Made by a program: the position numbers and the translations under genes. The notes under the pieces are model-generated. The model did no database searches. It saw only the letters and a program-made list of their open reading frames with translations, and was not told the origin of the DNA. From Phalacrocorax aristotelis (taxonomy: Eukaryota; Chordata; Aves; Suliformes; Phalacrocoracidae), in assembly GCF_949628215.1 (NCBI RefSeq), contig NC_134276.1:217268610-217332609 (forward strand): a DNA stretch of 64,000 nt, written 5' to 3'. Below are positions 39,401 to 64,000 of this stretch, in pieces. Each line of letters opens with the position of its first letter. Within the stretch, counting starts at the first letter, position 1.

Positions 39401-40465
39401 CCAGGCCGGGGCGGCTTCAACACCGTCAGCACCCCCACAGCACCCAGGCATCCTCCCACAGAGCCAGCACTTTTCCACCACATCCCAGGGACAGCAGGGA
39501 TGCTTTGAACTGCAGCCGCTTTGTTAATTAGCATTGCAATAAACGATGATCGTTACGGTGTATTTCTACTTGCCAAACGCAGGTTTCGCTTCTTGCCCAC
39601 ATCACCTTTTCATTTCCCCCTTTTCACCCCGAAACACTCCAAGAAGAGTTTTTGCTGTCATTCAGGATCACGCTTGGTGCAACAAACGGCCCCGACCACA
39701 GCAAAACCACAGCACCGACGCAAGGGAGACAGCGTGTTTTCAAGATAGGGCTTTTTGGTTTTTGCATTTAAGAGGCTTTTTTTAAAATCCTCGCCCCTAC
39801 CCAGTCTCCACCACCCACCACTTCCTTGAAGCGAGGCAGGAAGTTCCCGGCTGCACTCTGCTTTTAACACCCTGTGGATCTGCATCCCACGGACGAGGAG
39901 CGAGCTGGGAACGGTGCACGTATGCAGCAGTCATGGCAAAGCTGCTTACGTGCCTCGGGGCCGGGTTGCGGTGCAGCCCGTGGCCAACGGTGCGGATTAG
40001 ACACCTGCAAGAGTTAAATCATCTTAATTTCATTGTACGGCTGCGTCCCCCATACCTACAGGACACACAAGGCGGAGGGGAGCGTGCTGGGGCTGATGAA
40101 GATTTTGCAAAGCTCCATTACGCAGCCAAAACCCAGATGGGGAGCAGAGCGGCTCCTTTTAAATGGTTTTAATATTTGGAAGAGCAAAGCTTGGAGAGAT
40201 GAACATGGCTGCACGGCCCCACGGGATTGGACCCGCCAGCTCCAATGTGCCAGGGGTGAACGCTGCTCGTTGATGGACTGTATGTTGCCTGCTCCATACG
40301 GGCACAGCTGAGCTCTGCATCTTGCACCAAGCTTGTAAGAAAAAAAGGTAACAAAAAAAGGTAAATAAAATCTTTGTTTAGAGGGTGTTGGTGAAGCCTC
40401 GGCAGTGTGCAGTGCTTATTGGGGGAGCACACAAAGAGTAAGCAATGCTGGCAGCGAGATGGTGA

Positions 40466-41115
40466 CATAGAATCATAGAATCCTTAAGGTTGGAAAAGAC
40501 CTCCAGGATCATCAGGTCCAACCGCCAGCCCAACACCCCCAGGCCTCCTAAACCATGTCCCCAAGTGCCACGGCTGCACGGTGTTTGAACCCCCCCAGGG
40601 GCAGTGACTCCCCCACCTCTCTGGGCAGCCTGTGCCAGGGCCTGACCCCTCTGGCAGGGAAGGCATTTCCCTCACACCCAACCTAACCCTCCCCTGGCGC
40701 AGCCTGAGGCCGTTCCCTCTCGCCCTGTCCCTGGTGACTTGGGAGCAGAGACCGACTCCCCCCTCACTCCAGCCCCTCTCAGGCAGCTGCAGAGAGCGAG
40801 AAGGGCTCCCCTCAGCCCCCTCTTCTCCAGGCTAAACCCCCCCAGCCCCCTCAGCCGCCCCCCAGCACACTTGTGCTCCAGACCCTGCCCCAGCCCCGCT
40901 GCCCTTCTCTGGACACGCTCCAGCCCCTCAAGGCCCTTCTTGTCCCCAGGGGCCCAAACCTGAGCCCAGCATTCGAGGTGGGGCCTCCCCGGTGCCGAGC
41001 ACAGGGGCCCCATCCCTGCCCGGCTCCTGCTGGCCACACCAGTGCTGACACAAGCCCGGGGGCTGGTGGCCTCCTTGGCCACCTGGGCACTGCTGGCTCA
41101 TGCTCAGCCGGCTGA
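40466..41115 (-). mobile_element. CR1 fragment, minus strand, intergenic
   Basis: It starts CATAGAATCATAGAATCC (two CR1 octamers) and extends past the usual end into CATTCGAGGTGGGGCCTCCC and TGCTCAGCCGGCTGAACATT, about 650 bp. It is the longest of the five similar minus-strand copies. Confidence 0.88.
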
Positions 41116-42217
41116 ACATTATCTGTCCAAAAACCAGGACAAACCTCCTTCTGCACCAGGCGCTGCACAGAAACACCCATGAGCAGGTGGCAGCACTGGG
41201 CCCTTCAGGGACCCTTGTTTCTGGTGCCCAGGCAGCAGGGACAGGTTTCCTACCCCCCCTCTCCAACATCCCTGAGCATCAGACAACGTGACCCACCACT
41301 GCAAATCTCCATCAGACAAGTCAGTGACACACAAGCAGCTTGGGTCACTTGGGATGGCACAGATTGCCTCGCTGGCAGCTGGAGGTTGGCTTGGAGGACT
41401 CAAGCGATATCTCTATGGAGGTATCTGCAAGTAGAAAGGTTGAGACTGGCCTGGATGGAGGATGAGTAGGAAGGTCTGGCTGTGGAAGCAGCAGAAGAGA
41501 AGGCAAAACAGTTGGCGGTGATGCACCATGGTCAGCAGGCCCTCAAGCTCTTGGCTTGTGTCTACCAGCAGCTGGTTGGGGCACCAGGGTTGAGAGATAA
41601 CAGCCAGAGAGTGAATCTTCGTGACTCACAGAGAGGGGGGACAGGATAGAGTGAAAAATCACCGACAGATCCTAAGAGGTACAAAATGGCACATCCAAAA
41701 CCAATACAAGGTCACCAACCTAAGAAAAGGCACGTGTCTCGGTGCTTGTGAGTTTGGGAGGGGGGTGGTGGTGCGACCGCCAGAGCAAGATCAATTTTAT
41801 TTAAAACAAAAATGACTTCCTTTCCTGTAAGATCTCCCAACGAGCTCTGACAGCGCTGCAACGTTATTTCTTACCTACCCAGACACTTCTACTTACCCTG
41901 ACTGTATCTCAGCCACATCCTAGGAGACAAAGGCACTAGGTCATCTCCTCGGTGGCTGCAGCACCAGGAGGGTTTGCAGGGCCCCCAACAAGTGTCGGTG
42001 CCGAGCGTGGAAGAGGTGGAGTAACAGGACAGCGCCAAAGCCGTGCGCCGGCTGCCGGGCTCCGCTCCAAGTTGCCTTCAGCACCACGTGGCACAGAGCC
42101 CGGCTCCTGGGCTTCCTCCCTGGGGATGAGGCGCCCGCTCCGTCTCTCCATGTGAGACGTCTGCCAGGAACATGACGGGGGGTCGCACACGTGCAGTCTA
42201 GCGCTGCCGAGCTCTTC

Positions 42218-42400
42218 TCAGCATTTTTGCTGCACGCTGCCATGGATGCAAAGGTGTCCTGACCCCTTGCTCCTACCTCGCAGCAAGTAAGCAACAGCAA
42301 AACCAGCAAGAAAGGCAACAAGGGCTCTTCCCCAGGCTAATTTTGCAGGCATAAAGCTGAGTCCGCGTTCCTTTTCTAACGTCCTTTTGTAGCCGATCAT
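42218..42400 (-). CDS. Unassigned minus-strand ORF with a membrane segment (possible exon)
   Basis: 60 codons starting MIGYKRTLEKERGLSFMPAK, then a hydrophobic ALVAFLAGFAVAYLL followed by RGR: the layout of a short-tailed type II membrane protein. GTAGGA after CTGCGAG would be a plausible donor, and further minus-strand splice-like signals follow at 41.9-42.2 kb (for example CTCCTAG...CAGG|GTAAGT around 41,893-41,923). I recognise no family, and no gene is known to me at this position in other vertebrates. Could well be chance. Confidence 0.2.
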   Translation of the reverse strand: MIGYKRTLEKERGLSFMPAKLAWGRALVAFLAGFAVAYLLRGRSKGSGHLCIHGSVQQKC

Positions 42401-42924
42401 CTGCGATGACGACAGCCAGTTTGTTTCTGTGCTTTTTTTTTTAATTGCCTGAGGGATGTATTTAAAAGAGGGTAAATAAAAGGCAGTGCTGGAGATGTGC
42501 CATTACGTCTCACTTTTGGATGAGAGCACAGTGCCAGAGCTCCCTGTCCCAGGTGGCCAGGCCCTCTGCTACTATCCAGAAGCCTTCAAAAATCATAAAG
42601 CACCTTCAAAATAATGCAAATGCCCTTCTGTGTTCTCAAGGTGTTTGCCATGGCCAGGAAAGCTAGAGGCAGACATTTGAAAACATTCTCACTTGTGTTT
42701 TCTCATGAAAGCTTAGCCTCACAAGCAGTCTGAGCTCATTAGCAGGGATATAAAAGGAAACAGCTATTTCATGGTTTGCTAAAATCATGCAAAGTGGGAA
42801 TGAAGAGGCCCCATGCATTTACCAGGCTGCAGTATTGCTGTATGGAGGCCACGGTTGGGTTTACAGAAGCATTCATGGATCTTTAGAGGAATAAAGCCAC
42901 TTCGAGACTACAATGTGCACTCAT

Positions 42925-43542
42925 ATCCCAGAAAGCCAGCCGTGCCCTGGGCTGCATCCCCAGCAGCGTGGGCAGCAGGGCGAGGGAGGGGGTTCTGCCC
43001 CCCTGCCCCGCTCTCTGAGACCCCCCTGCAGCGCCGCCTCCAGCTCGGGGCTCCTCAGCACGGGACAGACACGGGGCTGCTGGAGCGGGGCCAGAGGGAG
43101 CACAGAAATGCTCCGAGGGCTGGAGCCCCTCTGCTGCGAGGCCGGGCTGGGAGAGCTGGGGTTGTTCAGCCTGGGGAAGAGAAGGCTGCGGGGAGACCTT
43201 ATTGCTGTCTTTCAGGGCTTAAAGGGGGACTATAGGAAGGATGGGGGCGACCTCTTTAGCAAGATCTGCTGTGACAGGACAAGGGACAATGGTTTTAAAC
43301 TAAAGGAGGGGAGATTTAGACTGGATATAAGGAAAAAAACTTTTACTGTGAGGGTGGTGAGGCACTGGCCCAGGTTGCCCGGAGAGGTGGTCAATGACCC
43401 ATCCCTGGACACATCCCAGGCCAGGCTGGACGGGGCTCTGAGCGACCTGATCTAGTTGAAGATGTCCCTGCTCACTGCAGGGGGTTGGACTAGATGGCCT
43501 CTGAAGGTCCCTCCCAACCCAAACCATTCTGTGATTCTATGA
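42925..43542 (+). mobile_element. CR1 fragment, plus strand, downstream of ANKRD16
   Basis: It runs from CCCAGAAAGCCAGCCGTGCC through GGTTGTTCAGCCTGGGGAAG and GTGAGGGTGGTGAGGCACTG to the intact 3' end ATTCTGTGATTCTATGA. Nearly identical by eye to the copy at 60,967-61,583 over most of its length. No intact ORF is expected from this 3' part. Confidence 0.92.
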
Positions 43543-44894
43543 CTCCTCGCCTGCCCAGGGCCTGATACAGCTCCCGTCACCCTGCATCGTTAGCACCTCC
43601 CAGCATTAAATTGTTTTTCCTCCCTGGTGGAGAAGAATCTCCTTCACAGATGGAGAAACAAGACGGGGAAGACTGGCAAAAAGCAGGTCTTTGCAGGCAT
43701 GTTTGAAAGTCTTAAGATGCTACCGAGCCCTCCTTCTCCTCCTCCTGTGAGCTATCAGTCCCCTCTCGTAGCCCTCAAGTGATTTTTGTGACCATGCCAC
43801 CTCTCCTTCTGCAACATGAGCTGGCAGAGGGGAGGAGGCCCTAACCCTGCTGTAAAGGATGCTTAACTCAAGAGCTCTGGCTTAGGATCATCACAGCAAA
43901 TTCTGCTCCAGGAACCACAGGGTGGGAATTTCTCAAACAGAGCTCAGCATTGTCTTAAACCCACCCACAAGCATGTGGATCGTGGATCGTGGATCAAACC
44001 ATGATGTGAGCACCACGGCTTGGGCAGAGCAAAACCTAGCTCGCTCACTCAGTTATAGGCCTGTCCGAGTTTTAGTGACTGCTATTGGCAAAACCGCAGA
44101 ATCCCGTTGTTTTTTAACATCTTAACATTACATATAGACAGGGGCGTGCCACGTTTATAATTTATAAAACCAAATTTATAATTCCAGATGGATACAAATA
44201 AACCAAACAGCTACAGTAGCTCTTACCTTTATGTGTATTCCAGGCTGTTAGAGACTTACTGGCTACAATAAATACTAAACCATTTCCCTGTACACTTTAA
44301 AGAGCAGGATTTTTTCTGTTTTAAAGTTCATTGGTGGTGAGAAGTGCCAAACAAGGCTGTCTGGAATAACAAATACTACTTTTTTTTCAGTCTGATCCAA
44401 AGACCCCTGATGTCACTGCAAGGTTGAGGTCTTTGTATTGGTTTCAGCAGGTTTTGGGATCAGCCTTGGGCCACAAAAGGGACATAAAAGGTTGATGCAG
44501 CTTGAAGATTCCCTGCATTTCTCCTCTGCAGCTCAAACCTGATGAAGGAAGAGTCAAAAAGGCCTCACTTGCACTCAGCCTCTCTCAGGTGCTATCAAAA
44601 GAGGTGGCCTCTTAAGAGGTTAGTGGAGAGCAGGTCTCTAGGTCTATCTTCTCCTTCAGGACATCCACTATATGGAAATGTTGCAGCAAGAGCTAAGCAG
44701 GCTCCAGGTAGTTCAAGCCATGCAGGTCCCCAGAGGTCATCTATGGTGACACCTCAGGGAGCTGCGGCCTCAGCTGTTCAGACGTACTGGGTGCTGCACA
44801 AAAAGAGGTGAAGTTCAGCCCTGGAATTTGAAAGAGCAGCTGTGAATTTACAAGGATGGGATGAGTACAGGGATGTGACAGCCCAGACCAATTA

Positions 44895-44986
44895 TGTCCA
44901 TTATCTTTTTGAGATAACACTATTTGAAACATGCTTTTTGTGTCCATTACTTTTTGAGATAATCCTATTTAAAATGTTTTCTCCTA
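44895..44986. repeat. Imperfect 46-bp tandem duplication at the ANKRD16 3' end
   Basis: TGTCCATTA(T)CTTTTTGAGATAA(C/T) followed by CTATTTGAAA / CTATTTAAAA occurs at 44895-44940 and again at 44941-44986. Confidence 0.75.
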
Positions 44987-44988
44987 AT

Positions 44989-44994
44989 TTTATT
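44989..44994 (-). terminator. ANKRD16: ANKRD16 poly(A) signal AATAAA
   Basis: Plus strand TTTATT, about 150 nt after the stop on the minus strand. The presumed cleavage site and downstream element fall inside a 46-bp tandem duplication (44895-44986). The short 3'UTR is inferred. Confidence 0.5.
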
Positions 44995-45144
44995 TCCCAA
45001 GCGTCAAGCTTGGTTTGTCTGCTCAATCCTTGGGCAAAAATTCCATCTGTTTAAACAGGTGTTTGCCTAAATGTGAATAGTCGTTAAGTGATAACTAACG
45101 TACCAGGCTGAAATGAAACAGGCTTCTCATCTTCCCATTTAGTT

Positions 45145-62049
<16,905 letters not shown>

Positions 62050-62099
62050 TCACAATTATGGTTTCAAACTGCATGAATACAATGGCTGCTTCCTGGGTT

Positions 62100-63595
62100 G
62101 GGATAAACAGAAATTACTTTTTCTCCCTCAGGAAAAACAGAACCTGGCCTCTCCCTCCAGAAAACCAGAAATTGTCTTTTCCCTCAGCACATCCACAAAC
62201 AGGCCTCTCCCTCAGGATAACCAGAAACTTCCTTCTCCCTCAGAACAACAAGGAATTTCATTTTCCCTCCAGAGAAACAGAAATTTCTTCTCCCCTCAGG
62301 AAATGCAGGAACCAGCCTCTCTCTCAGGAAAAACAGATTTCCTTTTCCCTCAAGAAAACCAGGAATCAGCCTCTCCCTCAGTTAGAGCAGAAATTTCCTT
62401 TTCCCTTGGGAAAACTAAGAACTGGTCTCTCTGTTGGAAAACAAGGTATTTCCTTTGCCTTAGGAAAACCAGGATCCAACCTCTCCCTCAGGAAAAACAG
62501 AAATTCCCCTTCCCCTCTGGAAAACCAGAAATTTCCTTTTCACTCAGGATAACTAGAAACCAGCCTCTTGCTCAGGAATACCAAAATTTTCCTTTTCCCT
62601 TAGGAAATCCAGAAAACTACTTCTTCAGTAAAACCAGACATTTCCTCTTTCCTCAGGAATACCAGAAACTGTCCTCTCCCTCAGGAAAAAGAGAAAATCT
62701 CTTTCCCCTCAGGAAAACCAGAAATTACTTTTTCCTTAGGAAAACCTGAAATTGGCATCTCCCTCATGGAAAAAAAATAATTTCCTTTTCCCAGTGGAAA
62801 AAAAGAAATTTCCCATGGGAAAACCAGAAATCAGCCTCTCCCTCTGGAAAACCTGAAATTTCCAAGGGAAAAGGAAGTGCTTTTCCCTTAGGAAAATCAG
62901 GAAGGTGCCTCTCTCTCAGGAAAACCAGAAACCCAACTTTCCCTCCAGAAAACCAGAAATTCCCTTTTTCTTGGGAAAAGCAGAAATCAGGCTCTCCCTC
63001 AGCAAATCCAGAAATTCCCTTTCCCTCAGGAAAACCAGAAACGCGCCTCCTCGTTAGGAAAAACAGACAATTCCTTTTCACTCAGGAAAACCAGGGACTG
63101 GCCTCTTCATGCAGAAAACCACTAGTTTCCTTTTCCCATTGGGAATTGTCAGAAAACAGCCACTCCTTCAGGAAAATCAGAAATTTCCTTTCCCCTTAGG
63201 AAAACTAGAAACTGGCTGCTCCCTCAGGAAAAACAGAATTTTCTTTTCATCTTAGGAAAACCAGAAATTTTCTTCTCCTCTTAGGAAAACCAGAAACCAG
63301 CCACTCCTTCAAGAAATCCAGAAATTTCCCTTTCCCTCAGAAAAAAATGAAATTTCCCTTTTCCTCAGGAAAACCAGAAATCGGCCCCTCCTTCAGGAAA
63401 AACGGAAATTCCCTCTTCCCTTAGAAAATTCAGAAAATGACCTCTCCCTTCAGTAAAACCAGAAATACCCATTTCCTTCGGGAAAATCAGAAACCAGCCT
63501 CCCCCCCTCAAGAAAACCGGCAACTTCTCCCTCAGGGAAACCGGAACTTCCCTTTTCCTTCAGGAATACCAGGCACCGGCCTCGCCCTCAGGCTG
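62100..63595. repeat. 28-bp minisatellite, about fifty monomers, two alternating types
   Basis: Monomers share (C/T)TCCCTCAGGAAAACCAG. One type carries AAATTTCCTTTT before this core, the other AAACCAGCCTC, and they alternate for much of the array, giving a 56-bp higher-order unit. Monomers with 26-30 bp occur. Few stops exist on the plus strand in any frame, which produces long false ORFs. It lies between the ANKRD16 start codon and the shared promoter, probably in the ANKRD16 5' intron. Confidence 0.9.
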
Positions 63596-63639
63596 GGGAC
63601 CCGCCACATTTCCCTCCCCTCGATAAGAACAAGCGATTA

Positions 63640-64000
63640 GAACCCACCCGCGCGCTGCTGGGGCTGCGTGACGTCACACGTGGCAATACGCGGCGGCGTG
63701 GCGTCATACGTGGAATCAAGAGGACACCAGTAAACAAGCTCTAGGAGCATTTCTGTCGGCCCTAAGCGCGTTACCCCCCCCACGCCTTGGGCTCGTCCGA
63801 ACCCGGAAGAGCTGCGCCATTGGGCAGCGCCGGGTCGCTTAACTCTCTGATTGGTCGGCGGGATGGGACGGGGCGGGGCGAGGCCGGCGGCAACGCGCGG
63901 GAGCCGCGGAGGCGGGTCTGAGCGCGGCTGGAGCGGAGTGAGTGGCGGGTAGAGGGGGTTGGACACGGGACCCTTCCCCTTAGCAACGGGGGGTGGGGGG
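63640..64000. promoter_or_regulatory. CpG-rich promoter, probably shared by ANKRD16 (-) and FBH1 (+)
   Basis: CRE/ATF motif TGACGTCAC at 63669-63677, ETS-type CCGGAAG near 63801, inverted CCAAT boxes near 63,818 and at 63850-63854, and a GC box GGGGCGGGGCGAGG near 63,870. No TATA. Sequence downstream on the plus strand (GGAGCGGA|GTGAGTGG near 63,930) could be the end of a non-coding FBH1 exon 1. FBH1 (FBXO18) is expected here from vertebrate gene order, but none of its coding sequence lies in the window. Confidence 0.6.

Larger units (their letters stand above)
39400..44960. other. Intergenic region between GDI2 and ANKRD16
   Basis: No recognisable gene. Contains CR1 copies at 40466-41115 (minus) and 42925-43542 (plus), a GC-richer patch at 41.94-42.2 kb, and the unassigned ORF described at 42,218-42,400. 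The remainder looks unique and non-coding. Confidence 0.6.

Noticed and set aside
41941-42321. 126-codon minus-strand ORF starting MLPFLLVLLLLTCCEVGARG, resembling a signal peptide
   Set aside because: It overlaps the 42,218-42,400 ORF in another frame, the hydrophobic start is the same DNA, and the remainder has no domain or cysteine pattern I recognise.
42913-43455. 180-codon ORF with relatives near 5,976 and 60,946
   Set aside because: Part of the CR1 3' portion in the plus orientation; the similarity among sites is explained by the repeat.
62100-63595. Could the repeat array be CRISPR-like?
   Set aside because: Monomers are contiguous 28-bp units with no unique spacers, in a eukaryotic genome; it is a minisatellite.

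Overview
This is vertebrate nuclear DNA, almost certainly from a bird. Genes are split by GT-AG introns, promoters are CpG-rich, and the dominant dispersed repeat is CR1 (at least nine copies, several ending in the CR1-type ATTCTATGA octamer). There is also a solo endogenous-retrovirus LTR of a kind common in neognath birds. Gene content and order match human 10p15 (TASOR2 - GDI2 - ANKRD16 - FBH1). The species cannot be named from the sequence.

Layout. (1) 1-19,8xx, plus strand: the 3' part of TASOR2 (FAM208B). Ten coding exons plus a final exon carrying one coding base and the stop join in a single open frame of 2,226 codons; the N-terminal part lies before the window. (2) 19.8-21.2 kb: short convergent intergenic gap. 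(3) 21.2-39.1 kb, minus strand: complete GDI2, 11 coding exons, 448 aa, with an 8.75 kb first intron and a CpG/NRF1 promoter. (4) 39.1-45.0 kb: intergenic, holding a TGCAAC-rich alternating purine/pyrimidine stretch, two CR1 copies and one unexplained minus-strand membrane-segment ORF. (5) 45.0-62.03 kb, minus strand: complete ANKRD16, 7 coding exons, 370 aa. (6) 62.1-63.6 kb: a 28-bp minisatellite of roughly fifty monomers. (7) 63.64-64.0 kb: a CpG-rich promoter, by synteny shared between ANKRD16 and FBH1, which would start at the right edge and run out of the window.

The genes are neighbours by vertebrate synteny rather than an operon. TASOR2 belongs to a chromatin-silencing complex (HUSH2), GDI2 recycles Rab GTPases, and ANKRD16 is a co-regulator of alanyl-tRNA synthetase editing. 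The most interesting gene-level observation is that one of the three serine-accepting lysines described in mammalian ANKRD16 appears to be aspartate here. No new multi-gene system was found. The most unusual non-coding structures are the alternating 28-bp minisatellite and the TGCAAC cluster upstream of GDI2. All exon calls come from reading the sequence by eye, with intron phase and remembered human homologues as checks; no alignment or repeat-masking program was run.
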